Shown piece after piece: positions 43,188-53,061 of a DNA stretch of 64,000 bases. The stretch comes from Pseudoxanthomonas composti (GTDB taxonomy: Bacteria; Pseudomonadota; Gammaproteobacteria; Xanthomonadales; Xanthomonadaceae): NCBI RefSeq assembly GCF_004122095.1, contig NZ_SAWZ01000003.1, positions 1-64,000 on the forward strand. Direction: 5' to 3'. How positions within the stretch are numbered: position 1 is the first letter of the stretch; each line of letters opens with the position of its first letter. The translations under genes and the position numbers were made by a program. Under the pieces are notes generated by a model. That model worked only from the letters and a program-made list of their open reading frames with translations. It was not told the origin of the DNA and did not search any database.

Positions 43188-43925
43188 ATGAGCAAGCCAG
43201 AGGTCCAGGGCCTGAACGCCCTGGTGACCGGTGCAGCCAGTGGCATCGGTGCGGCGGTGGCCAGGCGCATGGCCGAGGAAGGGGCGCGCGTGGCGGGCCT
43301 GGATCGCCAGCCGATGGCCGGGCTGGCGATTCAGGCCCTTGCCGACCTTCGCGATGGCGATGCGGTCGCCCAGGCGGTGGCCGCGCTTGCGCGGCAGGCC
43401 GGCGCCTTCGATGTGCTGGTGCACTGCGCCGGGTACTGCCCCAGCGGCGGCACCCTGGAGGGCGATGACGCGCAATGGCTGGAGACCTATTCGGTCAACG
43501 TCCTCGGTGCGCTGCGGGTGATGCGCTTGGTGGTGCCCGCCATGCGTCGCAGCGGCGGCAGCATCGTGCTGGTGTCCTCCATCAATGCGCGCTTTGCGAC
43601 CCCGTCCCTGGCCGCCTACGCCGCCTCCAAGGCGGCGCTGGAGGCGATGAGCCGCACCGCGGCGCTGGAATTCGCTGGCGACGGCATCCGCGTCAACTGC
43701 ATCGCCCCGGCCTCGGTGGACACGCCCATGCTGCAAGCCTCCTTCGCACGCACCGACGACCCGCAGCACGCGCGGGAGCGCAACATCGCGCGCCACCCCC
43801 TGGGCCGACTGGGCACGCCGCAGGACGCAGCGGAACTGGCCTTGTTCCTGGCCTCGCCGCGCAGTGCCTGGATCACCGGGGGCGTCTTCCCCCTGGACGG
43901 CGGTGCGGGAGTGACGCGCCGATGA
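43188..43925 (+). CDS. SDR dehydrogenase, candidate aldose 1-dehydrogenase
   Basis: A 245-residue classical SDR: TGAASGIGAA cofactor motif, HCAGYCPSGG in place of NNAG, catalytic Ser in VLVSSINARF, YAASK with Tyr and Lys, and a C-terminal GGVFPLDGGAGV. First of a three-gene ATGA-coupled block with dgoK and the dgoA fusion. With a lactonase encoded two genes on, oxidation of galactose (or a related aldose) to its lactone is the simplest role. This is inference; sugar specificity is not visible. ATG 43188 is preferred over the GTG at 43164 because GAGGACGAAGAGG precedes it. Confidence 0.82.
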   Translation: MSKPEVQGLNALVTGAASGIGAAVARRMAEEGARVAGLDRQPMAGLAIQALADLRDGDAVAQAVAALARQAGAFDVLVHCAGYCPSGGTLEGDDAQWLETYSVNVLGALRVMRLVVPAMRRSGGSIVLVSSINARFATPSLAAYAASKAALEAMSRTAALEFAGDGIRVNCIAPASVDTPMLQASFARTDDPQHARERNIARHPLGRLGTPQDAAELALFLASPRSAWITGGVFPLDGGAGVTRR

Positions 43926-44851
43926 GCGATGACGCAGCGCGCCCGATCATTGGCATCAACTGGGGCAGCAGCAATTTCCGCGCGTATCTGATCGATGCCG
44001 GCGGAGCGGCCGTGGATCTGGTCGAACGCCCGGCGGGCATCGCCGCGCTGGATCGTCCGCAGATGCAGGCGCTGGTGCAGGAGATCGCAGGACGCTGGCC
44101 AGAGGCCAGGCGCCTCTACGCCTGCGGCATGGTGGGCTCGAACATCGGCTGGAGCGATGCGGGTTATCTCGACTGTCCCGCCACGCCCGCGGCCCTGGCC
44201 CGCCAGCTGCACCATGTCACCGTGGGCGAGGTGCCGGTGGCCATCGTGCCGGGGCTGGCGTGCAGGCGCGCGGGCGATGACGCCCCGGACATCATGCGTG
44301 GGGAGGAAACCGAGCTGCTGGGGCTCATCGACGCCGGCCGCGTGCCGGGCGATGGGCTGGTGGCCTTGCCTGGGACGCACAGCAAGTGGATCGGCTTGCG
44401 CGAAGGCGCGGTGGTGGAGTTCCTGACCGCCATGTCCGGCGAGATCTTCGACCGGCTCACCGCCGCCGGGCTGCTGGCTTCGGTGGTCGACGGGCCAGCG
44501 CGGGAGGATGAGATCTTCGACCAGGCCGTGCGCATGGGCCATGGCAGCGGCATGGGACTGGGCAGCCTGCTGTTCGGCGCGCGTGCCCGCGTGATCCGCG
44601 GCGACCTGCGCCGCGACCAGGGCGCCTCGTGGGTGCGCGGTGTGCTGATGGGCGCCGAGCTGGCCGATGTGGCCCGGCTCTGGCCGGATGCTTGGGCGCG
44701 CGTGGTGCCGCTGGTCGGCGCCGGGCCGGTGTGTGCGCTCTACGCGCGCGCGCTGGCCGTGGTGGGCGGCAAGGGCGAAGCCACGGCGTCGCAGGATGCG
44801 GTTACACGCGGATTCCTGGCCCTGGACCGCGCCGCCGGAGCGCTGGCGTGA
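43922..44851 (+). CDS. dgoK: 2-dehydro-3-deoxygalactonokinase
   Basis: A 309-residue kinase of the DgoK family that phosphorylates KDGal to KDPGal. Family features are the N-terminal INWGSSNFRAYLIDAGG with the phosphate loop, MVGSNIGWSDAGYLDCP, MRGEETELLG and the catalytic-type LPGTHSKWIGLREGAVVEF followed by TAMSGEIFD. Starts inside the SDR stop and ends inside the start of the aldolase fusion (GTGA), so the three proteins are translationally coupled. Confidence 0.94.
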   Translation: MSDDAARPIIGINWGSSNFRAYLIDAGGAAVDLVERPAGIAALDRPQMQALVQEIAGRWPEARRLYACGMVGSNIGWSDAGYLDCPATPAALARQLHHVTVGEVPVAIVPGLACRRAGDDAPDIMRGEETELLGLIDAGRVPGDGLVALPGTHSKWIGLREGAVVEFLTAMSGEIFDRLTAAGLLASVVDGPAREDEIFDQAVRMGHGSGMGLGSLLFGARARVIRGDLRRDQGASWVRGVLMGAELADVARLWPDAWARVVPLVGAGPVCALYARALAVVGGKGEATASQDAVTRGFLALDRAAGALA

Positions 44852-46302
44852 CCGCAACGCGAGAGGAGGCGTTCGATCAGGCGCTGGAGGCCGCGCCGCT
44901 GATCGCCATCCTGCGTGGCCTCACGCCAACGGAGGCCATCGCGGTCGGCGAGGCGCTGTATGCAGCCGGAGTGCGCCTGGCGGAGGTGCCGCTCAATTCA
45001 CCGGACCCGTACGAGAGCATCGCCCTGCTGTGTCAGCACTTCCAGGGACGCATGCTGATCGGCGCCGGCACGGTGCTGCGGACTGATGAGGTCGAGCGCC
45101 TGGCCAGCATCGGATGCGCGTTCGTGGTCTCTCCCAACACCGATGCCGGCGTGATCGGCGCCACGCTCGCCGCCGGGATGGTGCCGCTGCCGGGCTTTTC
45201 CACGCCGAGCGAAGCCTTTGCCGCCCTGGCGGCCGGTGCCCGCCACCTGAAGGCCTTTCCCGCCCATGGCGCGCAGCAGCGCCTGGCGGCCCTGTCGGCA
45301 GTCCTGCCGCCGCAGGCGCGCCTGATCGCCGTCGGCGGTGTGCAGCCGGCAGACCTGGCCGGTCTGGGCAAGGCGGGCGTGTGCGCGGTCGGCATCGGCT
45401 CGGACCTCTATCGACCCGGGCATGCGCCAGCGCAGGTCCAGGCGCGGGCCCAGGCCTGGCTCACCGCGATGGACAGCCTGCGCGCGCCCGCCGCGCAGCT
45501 GGTCTGCAACCCTCGCACGATGGTCGGCGAGTCGCCGATGGTGGTGGGCGAGCAGGTGCTGTGGGCCGATCCCACGCGCCCATGCCTGCTGTCATGGGAT
45601 GGGCGGGAGTGCCATGAAGTGCGATTGCCCGAGCCGGTGTGGGCCCTGGGGATTTCCAGAGGCGAGCTGGTCGGCAACGGCGAGCCCTGGTTCGTGCGCC
45701 TGGGTCGCGCCGGCGAGGTCGAGCGTGGGCCGCCGATCGCCATGGCGCCGGGCTGTCGCCTCAACGACCTGGTGATCGACAGCCGTGGTGGCTTGTGGGG
45801 CGGCTCCATGCATCGTGGGCTGCTGGCGGGAAAGGGCGCGCTGTTCCATGCACCCGCCTTCGACCAGCCCGCCCGCGTCGTCGCCGAAGGGCTGGGCGTC
45901 GCCAATGGCATGGCGTTCTCGCAGGACGAAAAGACGCTGTTCGTGATCGATACGCTCGCGCGGACCTTGCTGGCCTATCCGGCCGACACGCTGGGCGGCC
46001 GCCTCGGCGAGCCGCGGGTGGTCACCGATTTCCTCGGTGTGCCGGGAAAGCCCGACGGCATGGCGCTCTCGCCCGAAGGGACGCTGTGGGTGGCCATGTG
46101 GGGCGGCGAGGCGGTGGTCGAGCTGGCGGACAACGGCGCGGTGCTGCGCAGCGTGCCGGTGCCGGCGCATCACGTGGGAAGCCTGTGCTTCGACCCGGGC
46201 GGCGGCATGTTCATCACCACCGCCCGGGCGCGCCTGACGCCCGAGGCGCTGGAGCGCTGGCCCGGATCCGGCGGCCTGTTTCGCGTGGCGCCGCGTCGAT
46301 AG
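44848..46302 (+). CDS. dgoA: KDPGal aldolase (DgoA) fused to SMP-30/gluconolactonase domain
   Basis: A 484-residue fusion. Residues about 1-205 are a KDPG/KDPGal aldolase: LIAILRGLTPTEAIAVGEAL, Glu in RLAEVPLNSPDP, Schiff-base lysine in ARHLKAFPA and the phosphate site GGVQ. Residues about 215-484 are an SMP-30 propeller with metal ligands expected at Glu in GESPMV, Asn in CRLNDLVID, Asn in VANGMAFSQD and Asp in KPDGMALSPEG, all present. One chain would thus open the lactone and cleave the last intermediate, two non-consecutive steps of the oxidative galactose route. GTG 44848 overlaps the dgoK stop. Translation in the other frames is broken, so the fusion is not an assembly of two close genes. 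Confidence 0.9.
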   Translation: MTATREEAFDQALEAAPLIAILRGLTPTEAIAVGEALYAAGVRLAEVPLNSPDPYESIALLCQHFQGRMLIGAGTVLRTDEVERLASIGCAFVVSPNTDAGVIGATLAAGMVPLPGFSTPSEAFAALAAGARHLKAFPAHGAQQRLAALSAVLPPQARLIAVGGVQPADLAGLGKAGVCAVGIGSDLYRPGHAPAQVQARAQAWLTAMDSLRAPAAQLVCNPRTMVGESPMVVGEQVLWADPTRPCLLSWDGRECHEVRLPEPVWALGISRGELVGNGEPWFVRLGRAGEVERGPPIAMAPGCRLNDLVIDSRGGLWGGSMHRGLLAGKGALFHAPAFDQPARVVAEGLGVANGMAFSQDEKTLFVIDTLARTLLAYPADTLGGRLGEPRVVTDFLGVPGKPDGMALSPEGTLWVAMWGGEAVVELADNGAVLRSVPVPAHHVGSLCFDPGGGMFITTARARLTPEALERWPGSGGLFRVAPRR

Positions 46303-46405
46303 CGGCAGCGCAGCCGGCGCGCGCATACGGGCGCCTCGCATCAACGCGAGTTGCGCGCTCGGCAAAGGGCATCCGGTCATCGCGGACATCACAGGAGCGA
46401 CCAAC

Positions 46406-46430
46406 AAAAAACCCCCGACTGCGCGAGGGT
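46406..46430 (-). terminator. Terminator of tRNA-Arg
   Basis: On the minus strand the stem ACCCTCG / CGGGGGT, with one G-U pair, is followed by six T. It lies 28 nt past the encoded CCA of the tRNA. Confidence 0.75.
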
Positions 46431-46457
46431 CTTGGCACTTCCGGATGGACAAGCAGA

Positions 46458-46534
46458 TGGCGCGCCTGGAGGGATTCGAACCCCCGACCAATGGCTTCGG
46501 AAGCCACTACTCTATCCGGCTGAGCTACAGGCGC
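46458..46534 (-). tRNA. tRNA-Arg (anticodon CCG)
   Basis: A 77 nt gene with CCA encoded. The acceptor arm pairs GCGCCTG with CAGGCGC. D-arm GCTC/GAGT, anticodon loop TTCCGAA giving CCG, and T-arm loop TTCGAAT between GGGGG and CCCTC (one G-U pair) are all present. Downstream of kdsA on the same strand. Confidence 0.96.
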
Positions 46535-46700
46535 ACGGTGCGCAAGCTCGCCTGCGCAGGCCGGCTAGTATGGCCGAAGCCGCGGCTGGAGGCGAGCCCG
46601 CCTGGTGGGAAGATTCATCGGCGGACTTGCAGCGATGCCGGTTGCCGGCCCTTAGGCCGCGATCCGGCAGCCCCGAAACAGCCAGACCGCCCGCGGGCCC

Positions 46701-47624
<924 letters not shown>

Positions 47625-47795
47625 TCACCGCTGCGTAACCCCGGCCACGCCATGCGCCGACACTGGGCATGCGATGGGCCACGTGTCGGGAGCACCCTCG
47701 CCACGGCGGCCTTGCCGAGCCTCCCGGGCTGTCCAGGCGCGCAGACTCCGGCGCATCCTGCGCCGGTCAGCCCGCGGCGTCCGGACTCGACACGC

Positions 47796-49298
47796 TCAGC
47801 CGCGCTGGGCCAATCCCAGGCGCGCGAGCAGGCTGCGTGCCGGCCGCGGCGCCAGGTCGACCAGCTCGTTCCATGCCTGCCTGTGCAGCAGGAACAGTGC
47901 GGCGAAATACACCACGGCACCGACGGTGATCACCACGGCGATGCGCACGACCGCGGGCAGGCCAGGACAGAGCAGGCCGACCAGGAAGGTGGCGATGACC
48001 ATCAGGGCCGTGCACGTGGCCGCTTGCCACTGACTGGCAAAGAAGGGCATGAGCTCGATGCCCAGGTAGCGATGGAGCACCCACCAGATCGGCAGCACCG
48101 CCAGGCACAGGCGGATGACATTGCCCCATGCGGCGCCTGTCACGCCCCAGCGGCAGGAAATGGTCACCACCGCCACGCTCAACGCGAACTCGACGATGTT
48201 CAGCAGCATGACCGCGCGCACCCGCCCGATGGCGAGCAACACATTGCTCTTGAACCAGATCAGGGGCATGACCAGCACGCCCAGGGCCAGGATCTGCATC
48301 AGCGGCACACTCGGTCCCCACTGCGCGCCGAAGACCAGGGTGATCAGGTCGGGCGCGACGATCGCCGCGCCGATGAAGACCGGATAGATGACGATGGCCG
48401 TCACCCGCGCCGTGCGCAGGTAAGCGGCACGCAACGCCCCTGCGTCGTTCTGCAACCGGGAGAACGCAGGCAGGGTGACCTGCTGGATCGGGCGCAGCCC
48501 CAGCTCCATCAACAGGTCCAGGGCGCGCCAGGCGATCCGCAGGTAACCCAGCGGCGTGGCGCCCAGCATGCGGCCGATGACCACATCGATCACGCGCTGG
48601 TTGCCCACGCCCAACAGCGACGAACCGCAGATCGCCGAGCCCATCCGCAGCTGCCGCGATGCGGCAGACAGCGAGAAGGTCAGTTTCGGCACCCAACGCA
48701 CCGCATACCAGAGGATTCCGGTCAGCAGCAGCGTGGCCACCAGGCGCTGCACGACCAGGCTCATTGCCCCCCACCCGGCGTAGGCGGCGGCCACGGCCGC
48801 GATGCCGCTGACGCAGGTCGCCAAAAGGGTGCGCATGGCCAGGGCCTTGAAGCCGAAATCACGCTTGAGTTCGGCTTCCTGCACGGTGCCCAGCGCGTTG
48901 AGCATGCACACCAGGGCCAGGCCGTGCATGACCGGGACCATGCCGGGGGTATCGAAGTAGCGCGCGGCGGCCCCGGCGCCGAACCAGATGGCCAAGGTTC
49001 CCGCCGAGCCCAGGCACAGACTGCTCCAGAAGGCCGTGGACTTTTCCGTTTCATCCAGCCGATCGCGCTGGATGAGCACCTCGGTCAGGCCGCCGCGGCC
49101 GACCAGGATGAGCAGGTCCAGGAACACATTGGCCAGGGCGACCACACCGAACTCGACCGGACCCAGCTGGCGCGCCAGGATGACGAAGACCACGAACGCA
49201 ATGGCCTGTTGTCCCAGGGAGGCGACGAACGACCACGCCGTACCGCTGGTGGCCAGGCGTGCCAGCGATTCACGCCCCCCCTTGTCCGAAGCGCTCAT
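47796..49298 (-). CDS. Oligosaccharide flippase family protein (WzxC-like)
   Basis: A 500-residue integral membrane protein with about 12-14 helices, of the polysaccharide transport/MOP superfamily. Markers are GTAWSFVASLGQQAIAFVVF, ILARQLGPVEFGVVALANVF, QVTLPAFSRLQND and VFGAQWGPSVPLMQILALG. It moves lipid-linked repeat units across the inner membrane. Last of four minus-strand genes; its start overlaps the stop of the GT2 gene (ATGA at 49298). A GC hairpin at 47748-47766 lies 30 nt past the stop, but without a T-tract. Confidence 0.9.
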   Translation of the reverse strand: MSASDKGGRESLARLATSGTAWSFVASLGQQAIAFVVFVILARQLGPVEFGVVALANVFLDLLILVGRGGLTEVLIQRDRLDETEKSTAFWSSLCLGSAGTLAIWFGAGAAARYFDTPGMVPVMHGLALVCMLNALGTVQEAELKRDFGFKALAMRTLLATCVSGIAAVAAAYAGWGAMSLVVQRLVATLLLTGILWYAVRWVPKLTFSLSAASRQLRMGSAICGSSLLGVGNQRVIDVVIGRMLGATPLGYLRIAWRALDLLMELGLRPIQQVTLPAFSRLQNDAGALRAAYLRTARVTAIVIYPVFIGAAIVAPDLITLVFGAQWGPSVPLMQILALGVLVMPLIWFKSNVLLAIGRVRAVMLLNIVEFALSVAVVTISCRWGVTGAAWGNVIRLCLAVLPIWWVLHRYLGIELMPFFASQWQAATCTALMVIATFLVGLLCPGLPAVVRIAVVITVGAVVYFAALFLLHRQAWNELVDLAPRPARSLLARLGLAQRG

Positions 49299-50290
49299 GC
49301 CTGCGCCAATCCCAGGCGCCGGGACAGCCCGGCCAGCTTGACCTGCGCATACAGCGCCAACGCACCGGGGTGGGTCAAGGCGCGCACACCAGCGGCCAGC
49401 GGGCGACGCGCGCCCAACAGGCTACGGATCTCCACCAGCGCGCCGCCCCACATGAAGCGACGCACCCGCGCGGCCAACTGTCGCTTCTGCGACGCGCTCA
49501 GGCGGGCGGCATAACGTTGCATCAGGTCCTCGCAGGATGCGGCCACATTCGCCAGATTGGGCTGGCTTGCGGAGAAGGGCGACCTGCTCTTGGAGATCGG
49601 ACCCTGGCGCAGCGTGTAGATGTAGTCCGCATCCGGCCGCAGCCAGAAGCTGGCCCCTTCGAGCAGGACCGATGCCAGCAGGTAGAAGTCTTCCGCATGC
49701 CGGTACTGGACCGGATAGCGCAGCCCGCGCGCCATCAGGAACTCTCGTTTCCACATGGGCTTGATCCAGCCCAGGGGCGCACCTTGCATGTAGACATCGC
49801 GCGCCAGCAGCAGATCGAAGCTCAGGCGATGCTCCTGGCGCCATGCGAAGGCCGCAGGCATCAGGCAATCGGCGCCGTGGTCGTAAGGCGTCAGGTTGTC
49901 GGCTACGACATCGGCGCCGTGGCGTGCGGCGGTCTCGAGCAGGCGTTCCAGCCGGCCGGGATTCATCGCATCGTCCGCATCGAGCACCGCGATCCACTGC
50001 CCGCCGGCAGCTTCCAGGCCACGGTTGCGGGCCGCCGAGGGGCCTTGGTTGACCTCCTGGCGCAGGATGCGCAAACGGCCATCGGCCTGGGCCAGGCTGC
50101 CGGCCACCGCCAGGGTCTGGTCGGTGGATGCGTCATCGATCACCAGGATTTCCCAGTCCTGGACGGACTGGTGCTGGACCGAGGCGACCGCACGCGGCAA
50201 GCAGTCGGCGGCGTTGTAACAGGGGATGATGACCGAGATCCGCGGCGCGCCATCGGCGGCAACATCGCGGTGGTCCTGCAACTTGCTCAT
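49295..50290 (-). CDS. Family 2 glycosyltransferase
   Basis: A 331-residue GT-A enzyme: ISVIIPCYNAADCLPRAVAS, ILVIDDASTDQT, VNQGPSAARNRGLEAA and the metal-binding VLDADDAM. A WWSxxK-like WIKPMWKREFL segment follows. No membrane helices, so it is a cytoplasmic or peripheral sugar transferase adding a residue to a surface polysaccharide unit. ATG 50290 overlaps the stop of the flippase gene upstream. Longer in-frame extensions lack similarity. Confidence 0.9.
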   Translation of the reverse strand: MSKLQDHRDVAADGAPRISVIIPCYNAADCLPRAVASVQHQSVQDWEILVIDDASTDQTLAVAGSLAQADGRLRILRQEVNQGPSAARNRGLEAAGGQWIAVLDADDAMNPGRLERLLETAARHGADVVADNLTPYDHGADCLMPAAFAWRQEHRLSFDLLLARDVYMQGAPLGWIKPMWKREFLMARGLRYPVQYRHAEDFYLLASVLLEGASFWLRPDADYIYTLRQGPISKSRSPFSASQPNLANVAASCEDLMQRYAARLSASQKRQLAARVRRFMWGGALVEIRSLLGARRPLAAGVRALTHPGALALYAQVKLAGLSRRLGLAQA

Positions 50291-51582
50291 GTCGTCTCTT
50301 CGGGTCTTGCGATTTCGGATGTTCGTGCATGGGCGTCGGCGTGGCGCCTGGCGCGCACGTCGAAGACGAACAGACCAAACAGGACGACCGCCAGTGAACC
50401 GTGGATGGCCAGTGTGGCGGCCGCAGCCGCCCAGGCGCCATCCTGGTGTAGCGCCCACGCCGCCACGGGCACACCCAGCACCAACGCGGAAACATAGCCA
50501 AACAGGACGAAACGGGGTCGCCGCCCGCCCTGGAAGTGCGCGCGCACGACGATGACGCAGGCCCAGCTGGCCGGCAAGGCGATCGCCACCAGCCGCAGCG
50601 CCTGGATGTACGGGTCGAACTGCGGTCCCAGCACCAGGCGCGACACCGGGCCGGCCGCAAGACAGGTCGCAACACCGAAAACCAGCGCGGCGCCGACGGA
50701 CACTGCCAGCGCACGCCCGCTGAAGGCCGCGATGCGGGCCTGCTCACCGGCCCTGGACATGGCGGCCAGCTGGGGCAGCACGAAAGCCGAGCATCCGATC
50801 ATGACCTGGTTGACCGGCAGCAACAGCGTCAGGATCGCCCGCAGACCCGCCGCATCGTCCAGGCGCTGCGCTTGCCCCAACATCAGGAAGACGATGTTGT
50901 TGGCGATCCACACCAGCAGGGCGATGGGCAGGCCGGCCTTGCCCAGCTCGGCCACCCCCCGCAGCGACAGGCTGGCATGCGCGCGACGTTCGCCATCGGC
51001 ATGGAGTGCCACGGCCAGGCCGCACAGCGAGGAGACCACGATGGCCACCAGGCCTGCGGTCACAGCGTCGGTGCGCGTGATCGCAAGCAAGGCGGTCGCA
51101 ACCACGACCACACCGCCGGAAAGGCTCGCGTTGAAGGCCGATCGGTGCTTGCCCAGCGCATGGAGTCGTCCTTTGGACGACCAGTAGGCCGAACAGGCGG
51201 TGCAGGCCAGGACGAACAACAGCGCATGGAACAGGCCAAGCCCCGGCATCGTCGCGAATGCATGGACGGCGAGCAGCGCGCTGAACGGCAGCACGATCTG
51301 GAGACTGGCGCGCTGTCCGTCCAGCGCGCGTGGACGCTGCTGCGCATCCAGCTCGCGCGAGAGCGCCAACGGCTCGCCGATCAAGGCGCTCTGGCCGGCG
51401 TTGACCAGCACAAGCAGCGCATAGAGCACGCTGAAGGATCCGAAGGCTTCCAGATCGCCCGCACGCGCCAGGGTCAGGTTCATCAGGAAATTGCCGCCCA
51501 CCATGGCCAGCTGGTCGGCCACGGCGAAATGCCCATTCCCCAGCTTGGCCCCCAGCCGCCGGAGGCGCGCAGCCGCACTCAA
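50287..51582 (-). CDS. Polysaccharide flippase-like membrane protein (TTG start)
   Basis: A 431-residue protein with about 12 predicted helices, of the MOP/PST type but distinct from the flippase at 47796 (MVGGNFLMNLTLARAGDLEA, FGSFSVLYALLVLVNAGQSA, IALLVWIANNIVFLMLGQAQ). The only start giving the full first helix is TTG 51582 with GGGGTGA 7 nt upstream. The next ATG, residue 27, would cut into helix 1. Two transporters of this kind in one small cluster is unusual. Confidence 0.82.
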   Translation of the reverse strand: MSAAARLRRLGAKLGNGHFAVADQLAMVGGNFLMNLTLARAGDLEAFGSFSVLYALLVLVNAGQSALIGEPLALSRELDAQQRPRALDGQRASLQIVLPFSALLAVHAFATMPGLGLFHALLFVLACTACSAYWSSKGRLHALGKHRSAFNASLSGGVVVVATALLAITRTDAVTAGLVAIVVSSLCGLAVALHADGERRAHASLSLRGVAELGKAGLPIALLVWIANNIVFLMLGQAQRLDDAAGLRAILTLLLPVNQVMIGCSAFVLPQLAAMSRAGEQARIAAFSGRALAVSVGAALVFGVATCLAAGPVSRLVLGPQFDPYIQALRLVAIALPASWACVIVVRAHFQGGRRPRFVLFGYVSALVLGVPVAAWALHQDGAWAAAAATLAIHGSLAVVLFGLFVFDVRARRHADAHARTSEIARPEETT

Positions 51583-51714
51583 GGCATCACCCCGCCGCGA
51601 TGCAACGCGGCGCGGACGACCCGCGGCCTGGCCAGTGACGAACCGCGGGCAGCACGCCGTGAAGCCCGGTTGCGCGGGCTTGGGCTGCGACGGAGCGGCA
51701 TGGTGGTCGCAGAC

Positions 51715-53061
51715 TCAGGCTTCTGTCGTGGATGCTGGCGCGGCCGCGAGCAGTGGCAGAGGCTCGCTGGCCTCCTCGGCCTCTGGTGCCGGCATGGCCT
51801 CGCCATAGCTCAGCAGCGGCCGTCCTTCGCAGACGTCATCGAGGAAGCGGGCGAAGGTCTGCGCATTGGTCGGCAGATCGAACTGCCGCTCCACCGTCTC
51901 GCGACCGGCGATGACCAGCCGTCCCCAGAGCTGGGGTTCGGCCATGATCATGGCCAGGTTGTCGCGCAGGCCCTGCACATCGCCTTCGTCGCAGAGCAGG
52001 CCGTTGTGCAGGTGGGTGATGAGCTCGGGAATGCCGCTGTGGCGGGTACTGAGTGTCGGCATGCCGCTGGCCAGGGCCTCCATCAGGGCAATGGGCAGGC
52101 CTTCCATGTCGCCGTCGGCGGCGGTCTTGCTGGTGAGGACGAATACGTCGGAGGTCTCCAGCAGTTCCAGTGTTTTCGCATGGGGCAGGCCACCATGGAA
52201 GATCACCCGCTCCTGCAAGCCCAGCGATGCGGCCAGCGCCTTGAGCTCGGCCTCGTCGGGCCCCGTGCCGACCAGGTGGTACTCCCAATTGCCGCTCCAG
52301 GGCTGGTCCGCCGGAAGCTGCGCCAAGGCCCGCAAGGTGTCCGCCTGCCCCTTCTTCGCGGTCAGGCGGCCGACCGTGATCAACCGGATCGGCCCGTGCT
52401 CCGGGTACGGACGGGGACGAAAGGCAACGGCAGTGGTATCCACGCCCAGGGGGACCCAGCTGGGCGCCGCATCGCCGATCGATCGCAGCAGCGCCTGCCA
52501 GTGGCGGGTGATGGCCAGGCTGTGGTGTCCATCGTCGCGGAACAAGGGGCGGTAGAAGCCCCGGCCCTTGCTTTGGATCACGCGCGACATGTCATAGCCA
52601 TGGAAGACGGTGACCTGTTGCGCATCGATCAAACCCCAGGCCCGAAGCAGCGCGCCGAGATAGCCGACCGGGCCGAAATGGCAGACCAGCACGTCCGCGC
52701 GCTGGGGGTGCTTGCTGAGCCAGCCCGCGTAGAACACCGCATCGCGCAAGGCGCCGCGCGCCTGCAAGGCGCACCGCAGGGTGATGGCCCAGCTTGCAGG
52801 ACGCAACAGGAGGCGCAGCACGAGCCACGGCGCGATCAAGGCACTGCGTGCCTGCTGGCGGTCGCGGTAGAGCGTGGTCAGTGCGGCGTCGCGCCGCGAA
52901 TCGGCACGCCAGCGCGCGTTGAGGGCCGCATTGCGTCCTTCGAACAGCGACAGCACCTGCACCGGAACGTCCGCCGCCAGGAGTTGCTCGACCTGGTCGG
53001 AGATGAAGGTCTCCGACAGGACGGGAAACGATTCGCAGAGATAAACCACGCGCTTATGCAT
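51715..53061 (-). CDS. Family 4 glycosyltransferase
   Basis: A 448-residue GT-B enzyme similar to the WcaL/exopolysaccharide group: N-terminal VVYLCESFPVLSETFISDQV, CHFGPVGYLGALLRAWG, VFHGYDMSRV, LITVGRLTAKKGQADTLRAL, VIFHGGLPHAKTLELLETSD and the donor-site motif DMEGLPIALMEALASG. First gene of the minus-strand cluster. ATG 53061 gives the canonical N-terminus; 132 bp separate it from the flippase gene. Confidence 0.92.
   Translation of the reverse strand: MHKRVVYLCESFPVLSETFISDQVEQLLAADVPVQVLSLFEGRNAALNARWRADSRRDAALTTLYRDRQQARSALIAPWLVLRLLLRPASWAITLRCALQARGALRDAVFYAGWLSKHPQRADVLVCHFGPVGYLGALLRAWGLIDAQQVTVFHGYDMSRVIQSKGRGFYRPLFRDDGHHSLAITRHWQALLRSIGDAAPSWVPLGVDTTAVAFRPRPYPEHGPIRLITVGRLTAKKGQADTLRALAQLPADQPWSGNWEYHLVGTGPDEAELKALAASLGLQERVIFHGGLPHAKTLELLETSDVFVLTSKTAADGDMEGLPIALMEALASGMPTLSTRHSGIPELITHLHNGLLCDEGDVQGLRDNLAMIMAEPQLWGRLVIAGRETVERQFDLPTNAQTFARFLDDVCEGRPLLSYGEAMPAPEAEEASEPLPLLAAAPASTTEA

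Noticed and set aside
40029-43796. A 1255-codon minus-strand frame across the second TonB receptor
   Set aside because: Antisense shadow of the receptor and SDR genes; composition is typical of mirrored GC-rich code and the receptor reads clearly on the other strand.
47748-47766. GC hairpin after the flippase as a terminator
   Set aside because: Stem of 8 bp is present, but no T-tract follows on either strand, so it is not listed as a feature.
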